DNA of 64,000 nt, from NCBI GenBank assembly GCA_948537335.1, contig CAOUJG010000002.1:1-64000 (forward strand), written 5' to 3'. Position 1 is the stretch's first letter. Every line of letters begins with the position of its first letter. The notes under the pieces are model-generated. The model saw only the letters and a program-made list of their open reading frames with translations. It made no database searches and was not told where the DNA came from. A program made the position numbers and the translations under genes. The stretch comes from an uncultured Eubacteriales bacterium. Lineage in GTDB: Bacteria; Bacillota; Clostridia; Oscillospirales; Acutalibacteraceae. This document shows positions 44,339 through 53,382 of this stretch, piece after piece.

Positions 44339-44680
44339 GTGTGGATATCGAAGCAGATAAGCGGCGCGTGCAAGCAGGCCAGGGGCGCCAAGACGGGAGA
44401 GGTCACGTCTACGCAGGAGGGCACTGTTACGGTGCAGTCGGAGCAGGAGCACAGAGAAATCAGTACTGCTGCGCCTTTTGGAATAGTCTCCATCCCACCG
44501 ATCGGCACCAAGGCTGTGGTTACGCCAACCGAGCAGGGATTTGTCTATACTGGAGCTATAAATCAGCAAGCGGACGGCCTTGAGCCCGGTGAGCTGATGC
44601 TATATTCTAGCGGTGGCGCCAAGATCGTGCTAAAAAACGACGGAAAAGTCCTGATAAACGGCAGAGAGCTTGAAGGATGA
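44339..44680 (+). CDS. Baseplate spike or OB-fold protein (XkdR/gpV-like)
   Basis: 113 residues from a GTG ten bases after AAAGGAG. It is short and beta-rich, with an OB-like segment (TSTQEGTVTVQSEQEHREISTAAPFGIVSIPPIGTKAVV) and a C-terminal repeat-like end (SSGGAKIVLKNDGKVLINGRELEG) typical of the spike proteins that puncture membranes. It lacks a long C-terminal needle. Next gene overlaps by translation coupling. Confidence 0.7.
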   Translation: MWISKQISGACKQARGAKTGEVTSTQEGTVTVQSEQEHREISTAAPFGIVSIPPIGTKAVVTPTEQGFVYTGAINQQADGLEPGELMLYSSGGAKIVLKNDGKVLINGRELEG

Positions 44681-44691
44681 GAGGTGATATT

Positions 44692-45039
44692 TTGGATACA
44701 GCGATTAGCAATGGCGATTTTCTGTGCAACTCGCGGGGGACACCTATAGAACTGGCGGGCTACGAAGAGCTTTTGCAACGGGTTTTGATCCGGCTGACGG
44801 TGAAGAAGGGGAGCTTTGTGTACGACAAATCGCTTGGCAGTCGGCTATACACCTTGAAGGCGACCGACGGCAACATAAAGGAGCGAGCTTTGGCTTTGGC
44901 GCGGGAAGCTTTGATTGAAGTTCCAGAAGTGGCGGTGGACGACGTGAAGATTGCTTTGACGAATGGCGGAGAAAACCTCGAACTGACGGTGATTTTGGCG
45001 GTAAACAATACAGAAAAAGAAGTGGTGATGACGATATAA
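44692..45039 (+). CDS. Baseplate wedge protein gp25-like (XkdS-like)
   Basis: 115 residues from TTG 44692, five bases after GAGGTGA; the upstream ATG at 44677 abuts its ribosome site. The gp25 lysozyme-like fold of baseplate wedges is seen in LQRVLIRLTVKKGSFVYDKSLGSRLYTL and the later ALALAREALIEVPEVAVDDVKI. It nucleates sheath assembly in contractile systems. Its stop overlaps the ATG of gpJ (TAATG). Confidence 0.82.
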   Translation: MDTAISNGDFLCNSRGTPIELAGYEELLQRVLIRLTVKKGSFVYDKSLGSRLYTLKATDGNIKERALALAREALIEVPEVAVDDVKIALTNGGENLELTVILAVNNTEKEVVMTI

Positions 45040-46103
45040 TGGAGAGCTACGATGAGATTCTTGAGAGGATGAGGGGCAAGTTCGCCGAGCTGAGCGGCGC
45101 GAGCATCAATGACGATTCGGACATTGGCATCAGGATGAAGGTTTTGGCGGGTGAGGTGTTTTCTCTGCAAAACAACGTGGAATGGCTAAAGAATCAGATG
45201 TTTGCGCAGACTGCAATGGGAGAACAATTGGAATATTTGGCGTTGGAGCGAGGCTTGACTAGGAAATCGGCGGTGAACTCGGTTGGAACGCTAAAATTTA
45301 CGCGGAATGTGGCTTTAAACTACGATTTGGCGATCCCGCAAGGCACCGTCTGCGCGACGAACGGCGTTGACCCCGTGAGAGTAGTAACCACCGCGTTTGT
45401 CGTGCTGAAGGCTGGAGAAACCGCAGTGACAGTGGCTGCACAGTCGGAAGTTGGCGGAGCGATGCAGAACACGGGCGTGGGAACCGTTAAGATTATGGTA
45501 ACGCCGCCGCCAGGCATCACTGCGGTGATCAACGATGACGCATTTGTGGGAGGCATGGACGCTGAGACCGACGAAGAGCTCCGCGAACGCTTGATGGATA
45601 GCTATCAGAATGTCTCGAATGGCACGAATGGTGCGTTCTATAAGGACTTTGTGCTAAAATACGATGGGGTGTACTCGGCGAGCGTGGCGGCAAAAGAGCG
45701 TGGCGTCGGCACGGTGGACGTTTATGTGGCGGCAAAAGGTGGAGCACCAAGCGACGAGCTCATAGAGAAGATTCAGGCTGAGCTGAACGAGGCGCGCGAG
45801 CTGAACGTCGACGTGAAGGTGAACAAGGCGGAACTTACCGCAGTGGCAGTGGGCGTGCAGATAGCGATAAAGCCCGGGTACGACTATTCTGACGTGAGAA
45901 AGCGCTGCGAGACGAGCATAACAGAGTATTTCAACACGCTAAAAATAGGCGAGGCGTTTTTGACTGCAGTCCTAGGCAACGCCATTTACAACGTGCAGGG
46001 CGTCGAAAACTACTATATACAGCCAGGCATATGCATCGACAGGTACATGGAGCCCAATCAGCTGGCGATAAAAGGGTCGGTGCAAATCTCAAAGAAGGGA
46101 TAG
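45039..46103 (+). CDS. Baseplate J-like protein (XkdT-like)
   Basis: 354 residues, the main wedge protein of the baseplate. Features: FAELSGASINDDSDIGIRMKVLAGEVFSL, GEQLEYLALERGLTRKSA, IPQGTVCATNG, ETDEELRERLMDSYQNVSNGTNGAFYKDFVLKYDGVYSASV, which are hallmark blocks of the gpJ/XkdT family. It is complete. The next gene starts six bases after its stop. Confidence 0.9.
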   Translation: MESYDEILERMRGKFAELSGASINDDSDIGIRMKVLAGEVFSLQNNVEWLKNQMFAQTAMGEQLEYLALERGLTRKSAVNSVGTLKFTRNVALNYDLAIPQGTVCATNGVDPVRVVTTAFVVLKAGETAVTVAAQSEVGGAMQNTGVGTVKIMVTPPPGITAVINDDAFVGGMDAETDEELRERLMDSYQNVSNGTNGAFYKDFVLKYDGVYSASVAAKERGVGTVDVYVAAKGGAPSDELIEKIQAELNEARELNVDVKVNKAELTAVAVGVQIAIKPGYDYSDVRKRCETSITEYFNTLKIGEAFLTAVLGNAIYNVQGVENYYIQPGICIDRYMEPNQLAIKGSVQISKKG

Positions 46104-46109
46104 TCCGCA

Positions 46110-46685
46110 ATGAGCATACTAAATTCAATGAAGCAAAAACTGCACCCGCTTGGAATCTATAGTTTGAGCGATAGCAGCGTAATAACAGCAGAACTGGCGG
46201 CGTATGCCGAGGTGTTGGACGCAATAGAGGCACAACTGACGGAGCTGGAGCAAGAAAGATTCGTAGTGACGGCGCAAAGCTATGGCATAACTATGCGGGA
46301 GCTGGCCATAGGCTCGGAGCAAAAAAATGAGACCATAGAAAAAAGAAGAGGCGTGCTGCTATACAGATCGGCGCTCAGCGAAACGGACTTCAACAAAACG
46401 GCCATAGAAAGCGTGCTAAAGACGGTGGGCATAAACGGCTATATAATCGAACTGCCAGAAAAAAATAAAATCTATATAAACTGCCTGTCGCTAGACGTGA
46501 GGGGCTCGGACAAAGAGATAAAAAAACAGATAATATCTCAGTTTTTGCCGGCGCATCTAGAATGTTTTTTCGATTTTAGAAATTTACAGTGGCAATTTAT
46601 CGAGGAACTGTCGAACACATTTGACAGAATGGATGCCATAAGTTTAACCTGGGATGAAATAGAAAATTTTGTACCAATATGGTAG
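46110..46685 (+). CDS. Tail protein I-like (XkdU-like)
   Basis: 191 residues, DUF2313-like protein closing the baseplate in PBSX-type tails. Features: helical N-terminal part (LTELEQERFVVTAQSYGITMREL), then RRGVLLYRSALSETDFNKTAIESVLKTVGI and a C-terminal stretch with FLPAHLECFFDF typical of the family. Position after gpJ supports the call. Confidence 0.75.
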   Translation: MSILNSMKQKLHPLGIYSLSDSSVITAELAAYAEVLDAIEAQLTELEQERFVVTAQSYGITMRELAIGSEQKNETIEKRRGVLLYRSALSETDFNKTAIESVLKTVGINGYIIELPEKNKIYINCLSLDVRGSDKEIKKQIISQFLPAHLECFFDFRNLQWQFIEELSNTFDRMDAISLTWDEIENFVPIW

Positions 46686-46699
46686 AAGGAGGAAGCAAA

Positions 46700-47173
46700 A
46701 TGCCAACAAACAACAAAACAGCAAACTTGGGGCTAAACAGCTGGTTGGGAACGGACAAGCCGATTCGGGAGGACTTTGTGTCGGACAACGAGAAGCTAGA
46801 CAAGGTAATAAGCGACCATTTAAATGACATAGACGCTCACATGACGGCCGAAAGGCTGGAGCTTCTTAACTCGTCGTTCGTAGTGGGGACTTATACCGGT
46901 GACGGCAACTCTGTAAAGGTGATTTCGCTGGACTTTCAGCCAAGGATAGCGATCGTGCTCTACAGAGGTATGCCGCTGGTGGAGTATAATGCAGAGGGCG
47001 ATTATATGGTGTGCAATGCAACGATCCTGACGTCGGCCGGAGAAGGGGGCTCGATAGGAGGCACGATATTGTCCAAAACGATACGGGTCTCGCAAACCAG
47101 CACGACGAGCAGCGGCAAAATCGTCAACTTAAACAAGCTGAACGGGGTATATATCTACATCGCGATCAAATAA
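46700..47173 (+). CDS. Short tail fibre-like protein, last gene of the cluster
   Basis: 157 residues from ATG 46700, behind AGGAGGAAGC. The N-terminus (TANLGLNSWLGTDKPIREDFVSDNEKLDKVISDHLNDID) is the attachment segment seen at the start of many Firmicutes phage tail fibres. The rest is a small beta-rich domain (VVGTYTGDGNSVKVISLDFQPRIAIVLYRG), far shorter than usual receptor-binding fibres. A strong terminator ends the transcript 12 bases later. No chaperone, holin or lysin gene follows. Confidence 0.7.
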   Translation: MPTNNKTANLGLNSWLGTDKPIREDFVSDNEKLDKVISDHLNDIDAHMTAERLELLNSSFVVGTYTGDGNSVKVISLDFQPRIAIVLYRGMPLVEYNAEGDYMVCNATILTSAGEGGSIGGTILSKTIRVSQTSTTSSGKIVNLNKLNGVYIYIAIK

Positions 47174-47184
47174 AAATAAAAAAT

Positions 47185-47216
47185 TGCGGATACTCCAAAC
47201 AAGCCGAGTATCCGCA
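47185..47216. terminator. Terminator at the end of the phage-derived cluster
   Basis: TGCGGATACTC and GAGTATCCGCA form a perfect 11-bp stem with a 10-base loop and TTTTCG after it. A-rich DNA on the left gives a T tract on the minus strand, so it also ends scfB. Confidence 0.9.
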
Positions 47217-47236
47217 TTTTCGTTGCCATCGCAGGC

Positions 47237-48592
47237 TCATAAAGTAGCAGCCTTTATCATCAAAGCGCATTCGAGGCGCTTTTTTTCGAGCTCGCAAGAA
47301 ATATCGTGAGCCTTAGCGATATCGCCTGCATATTGCCAACTGTTGGCATTGCAACCGCCGCTGCAAAAGAATTTAGCCCAGCAACCGCGGCATTTTTTCT
47401 TGGTGTAAACATTAGTTCGGGCAAACCTGTCCTTAATGTCGCTATCCAGCGTGTTCTCGAGCACATTGCCCATCTTCCAGCAGTCCTCGCCCACAAACTG
47501 GTGGCAAGGATAAATGTCGCCATTTGGCGTAACCGCGACGTATTCATTACCGCAACTGCAGCCGCGAAGCCGTTTTATCGCACAAGGACCCTGGTCAAGG
47601 TCCAGCATAAAGTGAAAAAAGTTAAAGCATCGACCGTTTTTTTTGCGAGCAATAATTTCCCTAGCCAAAGTCTCATATTCGTTGAAAATCCGGGGCAGAT
47701 CGGCCTCACAAATAGCATAATCCAAGGCAGAGTCAGCGACAACCGGCTCAATAGAGATCTGATCGAAGCCCAGGTCATATATCTTGAGGACATCGGCGGT
47801 AAAATCGAGGTTATTGCGAGTAAAAGTCCCACGAACGTAATAATCCTTATCAGCGCGGCCAGCAATGAGCTCCTGATATTTTGGAACGATCAGATCATAG
47901 CATCCGCGGCCATTTGGAGTAACACGCAGCTTATCGTTGACGTTCTGACGGCCATCCAGAGAGAGCACAACATTGGACATCTCGCGATTAATAAAGTCAA
48001 TTTTGTCCGGCGTCAGCAGCAAGCCATTCGTAGTAACAGTAAACCGAAAATTCTTGTTATAAAGCGGCTCCAGACTACGAGCATATTCAACAGTGCGCTT
48101 CAAAACGTCAAAATTCATCAAAGGCTCGCCGCCAAAAAAGTCGACTTCTAAGTTGCGGCGGTTCCCAGAATGCTCAACAATAAAGTCGATAGCAGCCTTA
48201 GCGGTGCGCAGCGGCATGAGCTCACGACCGGTGCCAAAATCTCCCTTCGCAGCAAAACAGTACTCGCAGCGCAGGTTGCAGTCGTGTGCAATGTTGATGC
48301 ACATAGATTTAATCGGAGCGTTGACGAGCAAAGAGGTGTAACCCTGATATGTATCGGCCGCAAAAAGCTGACCACTTTTAAAGAGCGCATATAATTCGGC
48401 GTACGCACCCGCAATATCAGCACGGTCGTAGGTTTGACTCAAAGCATTAACCGCATCACTACTGAGCTCTGGCTGCATGTCTTCGTCAACAAAGTCCAAA
48501 ATATCAAAGGCCAAGTCGTCCAAAACATGCACGGCGCCACTGTTGACGTCCAGCACGATGTTGTGGCCGTTTAGCCGAAATTTATGTATCAT
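47237..48592 (-). CDS. scfB: Radical SAM SCIFF peptide maturase
   Basis: 451-residue radical SAM enzyme with SPASM domain that installs thioether bonds from cysteine sulphur to partner residues in the SCIFF peptide. The SAM cluster motif is C105-N-L-R-C109-E-Y-C112. EVDFFGGEPLMNF follows, and C-terminal cysteines for auxiliary clusters are visible (GPCAIKRLRGCSC, YPCHQF, CRGCWAKFFCSGGCN). The N-terminal 90 residues form the peptide-recognition element. The gene for the substrate peptide is just upstream on the same strand, with an attenuating hairpin in between. Complete and of usual length. Confidence 0.93.
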   Translation of the reverse strand: MIHKFRLNGHNIVLDVNSGAVHVLDDLAFDILDFVDEDMQPELSSDAVNALSQTYDRADIAGAYAELYALFKSGQLFAADTYQGYTSLLVNAPIKSMCINIAHDCNLRCEYCFAAKGDFGTGRELMPLRTAKAAIDFIVEHSGNRRNLEVDFFGGEPLMNFDVLKRTVEYARSLEPLYNKNFRFTVTTNGLLLTPDKIDFINREMSNVVLSLDGRQNVNDKLRVTPNGRGCYDLIVPKYQELIAGRADKDYYVRGTFTRNNLDFTADVLKIYDLGFDQISIEPVVADSALDYAICEADLPRIFNEYETLAREIIARKKNGRCFNFFHFMLDLDQGPCAIKRLRGCSCGNEYVAVTPNGDIYPCHQFVGEDCWKMGNVLENTLDSDIKDRFARTNVYTKKKCRGCWAKFFCSGGCNANSWQYAGDIAKAHDISCELEKKRLECALMIKAATL

Positions 48593-48637
48593 AAAAATAA
48601 AAACTCCCGCAAAAATTTTAAAACATCAAAAATAAGA

Positions 48638-48661
48638 GGCGGAGAAACTAAAAACCCCGCC
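48638..48661 (-). terminator. Attenuator hairpin between scfA and scfB
   Basis: On the minus strand GGCGGGG pairs with CTCCGCC (7 bp, one G-T) and is followed by TCTTATTTTTG. Partial termination would give more precursor peptide than maturase. Confidence 0.7.
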
Positions 48662-48713
48662 CCCAAGCGTAACCTCAAACTATGTAAGCCTCAAAACCGC
48701 GACTCAGCCGCGA

Positions 48714-48860
48714 TTATCGATTAGAGTTCTCGCACTTCTGGTTAGCAACCGTGCAAGAAGTCTTGCAAGCGGACTGGCAAGAGGCCTGGCACTCGCCGCA
48801 ACCGCCCTTAGCCGCAGTGTCCTTAAGATTCGCTTTGTTCAAAGTCTTAACATGCTTCAT
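48714..48860 (-). CDS. scfA: Six-cysteine SCIFF precursor peptide
   Basis: 48 residues beginning MKHVKTLNKANLKDTAAKG, the highly conserved leader of SCIFF (six cysteines in forty-five) peptides, followed by exactly six cysteines in the second half (pattern C-x2-C-x3-C-x3-C-x3-C-x6-C). The ATG at 48860 is eight bases after AGGAGGTGCG. The mature role of SCIFF peptides is not established. The family is near universal in Clostridia, which supports the taxonomic assignment. Confidence 0.95.
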   Translation of the reverse strand: MKHVKTLNKANLKDTAAKGGCGECQASCQSACKTSCTVANQKCENSNR

Positions 48861-48980
48861 AAAAACGCACCTCCTAAAAAAATAAATTAAGCTGCAAAAA
48901 ATTATACCACATCCGACAAAAAATTTCAAACAATAAGTTTTGCGGTTTTATTGAGCGCGCGTTAAAATGTGTAAAAAGGC

Positions 48981-49388
48981 TTACCGCCGCTTCTTGTTAA
49001 CACTCAAAACCCCGCCAAAAGCGCCAGCAAGAGTCATAACCAAAAGCCGCACCAAAGTCAAATAAGTAAACCGGTCGCGCGAGACGATGAAAGCGACCAA
49101 TGTGAGCAAAACGAACAAAAATAAGCCCGCCAAAGAGCCATAAACGAGCCCACGAAACCGATAAACCCGAGCAGCAATGTACCCAGCGACGAAAGCGCCA
49201 ATAGCGGCGCAGAAAATGGCGATAACCTGAATCAAAAACTGCGGAATAGACTTAACAATAACGAACAAAAAAGCAAATAAAAATAAAAATCCCGCACAAA
49301 TAGTGGCGCCAACAGCAGCACCAAACAAAATAGCCTTTAAAGAAGTGGAAAAATCCGAATCACCGTTCGAAGCCTTGTCATACCTCAA
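48981..49388 (-). CDS. TIGR04086-type four-helix membrane protein
   Basis: 135 residues with four predicted membrane helices (about 18-45, 52-74, 80-100, 110-130) and a basic tail ending VNKKRR. Small conserved membrane proteins of this size accompany scfA-scfB in many Clostridia, and the pattern (GAAVGATICAG, GAFVAGYIAARV, LAGAFGGVLSVNK) fits TIGR04086. The TTG start follows AGGAGGTATGATTT. A role in SCIFF export or anchoring has been suggested only by location. Confidence 0.75.
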   Translation of the reverse strand: MRYDKASNGDSDFSTSLKAILFGAAVGATICAGFLFLFAFLFVIVKSIPQFLIQVIAIFCAAIGAFVAGYIAARVYRFRGLVYGSLAGLFLFVLLTLVAFIVSRDRFTYLTLVRLLVMTLAGAFGGVLSVNKKRR

Positions 49389-49483
49389 AAATCATACCTC
49401 CTAAATATTGTTTTGCCCCAATTTTAAAAACAAAATCATATAATCAATATTCAAAAAGGTAGGCGAATATACATCGAATTGTT

Positions 49484-49798
49484 CTACTTCGCAGCAGGCG
49501 TACGACTTTCTTTCTGAGAATCGCAGCTAGCAATAGCCCATTTTTTAATTTTGATCTTGCTCCGATCCACGCCAGTCTCGATAATAAAAGACTGATTGTC
49601 GTCCTTAACAGCAACAATCCGGCCAACGATCCCGCCAATAGTAGTGATTTCGTCGCCGATCTGAATGTTGTTTCGCATATCGTCCTCAAGCTTTTTACGC
49701 TTAGAACTCGGTCGAATCATAAAAAAATACATTAAAGCAAAAAGAAGCGTCATAAAAACGACGTTCATAATCCCAGCAGAACCCTCTGCACTCATCAT
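49484..49798 (-). CDS. yajC: Preprotein translocase subunit YajC
   Basis: 104 residues. One N-terminal membrane helix (about 10-28, MNVVFMTLLFALMYFFMIRP) is followed by the YajC signature RPSSKRKKLEDDMRNNIQIGDEITTIGGIVGRIVAV. It is an accessory subunit of the Sec-SecDF complex. No secD or secF follows within the window; tgt and queA lie upstream, the usual tgt-yajC neighbourhood. Confidence 0.93.
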   Translation of the reverse strand: MMSAEGSAGIMNVVFMTLLFALMYFFMIRPSSKRKKLEDDMRNNIQIGDEITTIGGIVGRIVAVKDDNQSFIIETGVDRSKIKIKKWAIASCDSQKESRTPAAK

Positions 49799-49880
49799 AA
49801 AGCCAGCACCTCCAAAAGATTAACAAACATAATTGTACCAGATTCCCGAGTTTAAATCAAGAGCGAATTGTACCAAGCGG

Positions 49881-51020
<1,140 letters not shown>

Positions 51021-51026
51021 TCACAT

Positions 51027-52052
51027 TCAACGGATAAACATAGCGTCACCAAAGCTGAAAAACCGGTATTTCTCGGTAACCGCCGTCCGATAAGCAGACA
51101 AAACCGCATCACGGCCGGCAAAAGCCGAAACCAACATGATCAAAGTGCTCTCGGGCAGGTGAAAGTTAGTGATCAAAGCGTCGACGACCCCGAATTTAAA
51201 GCCAGGATAAATGAAAATGTCGGTCCAGCCCTCGCAGGCGGTGACGTCGCCGAAATCCTTGAACATAGCCTCAAGCGTGCGGCAGCTGGTGGTGCCAACA
51301 GCGACAACACGGCCGCCAGCCTTTTTGGTGTTAGCAATAAGCGCGGCAGTCTGCGGCGGAACCTCGTAGTGCTCGGCGTGCATCTTGTGGTCAGCAATAT
51401 CGGCAACCTTAACCGGCCGAAACGTTCCAAGCCCGACATGAAGCGTAACGAAGCCTATTTTAACGCCCTTATCTTGGATTTTTTTGAGCAAATCGTCCGT
51501 AAAGTGAAGCCCGGCAGTTGGGGCAGCAGCAGACCCGAGTTCGCGAGAATACACTGTCTGATAGCGTTCACGGTCGACTAACTCGTGAGTAATATAGTGC
51601 GGAAGCGGCATCTTGCCGATTCTTTCTAAAGCAGAATAAAAATTCCCCTCGCAGTCAAACTTAACAATGCGGTTGCCGTCAGGCAGAACTTCCAAAACCT
51701 CGCCAAACATCACGCCGCCACCAAAGGTAAACTTATTCCCGACCTTGGCCTTTTTGCCGGGCCCCGCCAAGGTCTCCCAGGTGTTTGGGCCTTTTTGAGT
51801 CAAAAGCAAAAACTCCACTGTAGCGCCAGAGTTCTCTCTAACGCCGAAAATTCGGGCCGGAAGCACCCGAGAGTCGTTAAGAATCAAGCAATCACCGGGC
51901 ATAAGTTCGTCGACTATATCATAAAAATGTTTATGCAAGACCTCGCCGCTCGCCCCGTCAAGCACCAACAACCGCGAGTGATCGCGCTTCTCGATGGGGT
52001 CTTGAGCGATCAACTCCTTTGGCAAATCATAGAAAAAATCCTTCGTCTTCAA
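51027..52052 (-). CDS. queA: S-adenosylmethionine:tRNA ribosyltransferase-isomerase
   Basis: Transfers ribosyl from SAM to preQ1-tRNA to form epoxyqueuosine, 341 residues. Conserved blocks [52 protein letters not shown] and GTTSCRTLE are present. TTG 52052 is favoured over ATG 52064, whose ribosome site would touch it; the family typically starts MKTxDF. Coupled to tgt downstream. The minus-strand queA promoter would lie in the short region before the asd promoter. Confidence 0.95.
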   Translation of the reverse strand: MKTKDFFYDLPKELIAQDPIEKRDHSRLLVLDGASGEVLHKHFYDIVDELMPGDCLILNDSRVLPARIFGVRENSGATVEFLLLTQKGPNTWETLAGPGKKAKVGNKFTFGGGVMFGEVLEVLPDGNRIVKFDCEGNFYSALERIGKMPLPHYITHELVDRERYQTVYSRELGSAAAPTAGLHFTDDLLKKIQDKGVKIGFVTLHVGLGTFRPVKVADIADHKMHAEHYEVPPQTAALIANTKKAGGRVVAVGTTSCRTLEAMFKDFGDVTACEGWTDIFIYPGFKFGVVDALITNFHLPESTLIMLVSAFAGRDAVLSAYRTAVTEKYRFFSFGDAMFIR

Positions 52053-52084
52053 AATGACAATCATCCCTCAAACCGCGGGCAAAC

Positions 52085-52113
52085 TTGACACCGCGGCGCA
52101 AAAATGCTATGCT
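52085..52113 (+). promoter_or_regulatory. Probable promoter of asd-dapA-dapB
   Basis: TTGACA-17-TATGCT, followed by a second AT-rich possible -10 (TATTAT). Another weaker candidate, TTGACA-17-TAAACG, lies at 52202-52230. Confidence 0.55.
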
Positions 52114-52128
52114 ATTATATCACCTAAA

Positions 52129-52143
52129 TTTCGAAATTCGAAA
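52129..52143. promoter_or_regulatory. Perfect palindrome in the asd leader
   Basis: TTTCGAA-A-TTCGAAA is a perfect 7-1-7 inverted repeat about 10 bases after the predicted start of transcription, a classic repressor position. The regulator is unknown. Confidence 0.45.
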
Positions 52144-52269
52144 AAACCAACGGCAAATCAAAGATAATTATATTCGATTATGGCCGAGGTTACAACACAT
52201 TTTGACAATTTTTGAGTTCAATTTTAAACGAAAGGCGGCACAAAGGGCCATCCGACGGCTCTTGAGACT

Positions 52270-53352
52270 ATGAAAAAGTTTAAAGTAGGCATCTTGGGGG
52301 CCACCGGAATGGTAGGGCAGCGCTTTGTGACACTGCTGGCGGGGCATCCTTGGTTTGACATAGCGGTGCTGGCTGCGAGCAAGAATTCGGCTGGCAAAAC
52401 GTACGAAGAAGCCCTGAACGGCAGATGGGCGCTGGCGCAGGGGCTCCCAGAACAAGTGCGAGACATGCCCGTTTTGGATGCAGTGGGCGATTTGGAAGCG
52501 ATCGCAGCCGCGGTGAACTTTGTTTTTTGCGCGGTGGATATGCCCAAAGAGGCGCTGATGCGGCTGGAGGAGAGCTACGCGAAGGCGGAATGCCCGGTGA
52601 TATCGAACAACAGCGCGCACAGAGGGACTAAAGATGTGCCGATGATTATCCCGGAGGTTAACCCCGAGCACGCAGATATAATCGAGGTTCAGAGGAAACG
52701 GTTGGGCACAAAAAGAGGATTCATCGCGGTAAAATCGAATTGTTCGCTTCAATGCTACGTCCCGTCGATACACCCACTGCGGGATTTCGGAGTAACAAAG
52801 GTGCTTGCGTGCACATACCAAGCGATTTCCGGCGCGGGCAAAACCTTCGAGCGCTGGCCAGAAATGGTCGACAACATCATCCCCTACATAGCGGGCGAGG
52901 AGGAGAAGTCCGAGCAGGAACCGCTGAAAATCTGGGGAAAAGTCTGCGAAAATGGCATAAAAAGCGCCACAGAGCCCAGCATAACAACGCAGTGCATCCG
53001 AGTCCCTGTGAGCGATGGCCATACCGCTGCGGTTTTTGTGTCGTTCAAAAATAAGCCACCGCTGGATGAAATAAAACAAAGGTGGCAAATCTACAGCGAG
53101 AGGCTATCCGCAGGGATGGCGCTCCCAAGCGCACCAAAGCGGTTTTTGCATTATTTTGAGGACCCGCATTACCCTCAAATACGCAGCGCACGGGAGCTAG
53201 AAAACGGCATGGCGATTGCTCTGGGCAGGCTACGGGACGACACGCAGTACGATGTTAAATTTGTCTGCATGTCGCACAACACAGTCCGAGGCGCGGCCGG
53301 AGGAGCCATCCTGATGGCCGAGATGCTCTGCGCCAAGGGATTTATCGATTAA
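52270..53352 (+). CDS. asd: Aspartate-semialdehyde dehydrogenase
   Basis: NADPH-dependent enzyme reducing aspartyl phosphate to aspartate semialdehyde, the branch point to lysine, methionine and threonine. 360 residues. It has the nucleotide loop GILGATGMVGQRF, catalytic Cys in KSNCSLQC near residue 160 and the His-containing CIRVPVSDGHTAAVF. The sequence pattern is the archaeal/fungal-like class rather than the enterobacterial one. Shine-Dalgarno sequence before the ATG is weak. It heads the operon asd-dapA-dapB. Confidence 0.94.
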   Translation: MKKFKVGILGATGMVGQRFVTLLAGHPWFDIAVLAASKNSAGKTYEEALNGRWALAQGLPEQVRDMPVLDAVGDLEAIAAAVNFVFCAVDMPKEALMRLEESYAKAECPVISNNSAHRGTKDVPMIIPEVNPEHADIIEVQRKRLGTKRGFIAVKSNCSLQCYVPSIHPLRDFGVTKVLACTYQAISGAGKTFERWPEMVDNIIPYIAGEEEKSEQEPLKIWGKVCENGIKSATEPSITTQCIRVPVSDGHTAAVFVSFKNKPPLDEIKQRWQIYSERLSAGMALPSAPKRFLHYFEDPHYPQIRSARELENGMAIALGRLRDDTQYDVKFVCMSHNTVRGAAGGAILMAEMLCAKGFID

Positions 53353-53382
53353 CAAATTTTACAACAAAACGGAGGATTATAC

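Larger units (their letters stand above)
34243..47173 (+). mobile_element. PBSX-like phage-derived particle cluster without recognisable tape measure, integrase or lysis genes
   Basis: All genes read rightward with overlaps or gaps mostly under 50 bases. The order matches PBSX: terminase small and large, portal, protease/scaffold, capsid, three connector or completion proteins, sheath, tube, chaperone pair, LysM baseplate protein, gpD-like hub, spike, gp25, gpJ, gpI, short fibre. Every frame appears intact. No integrase, repressor, replication, holin or lysin gene is present, no att-like repeats were noticed, and base composition looks like the host. PBSX packages host DNA and cannot replicate, so a domesticated, GTA-like or bacteriocin-like particle is the favoured reading. 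Confidence 0.85.

Noticed and set aside
34243..47173. Interpretation as a tailocin or contractile injection system without head
   Set aside because: Terminase, portal, protease and capsid genes are all intact, so a DNA-filled head is expected rather than a headless device.
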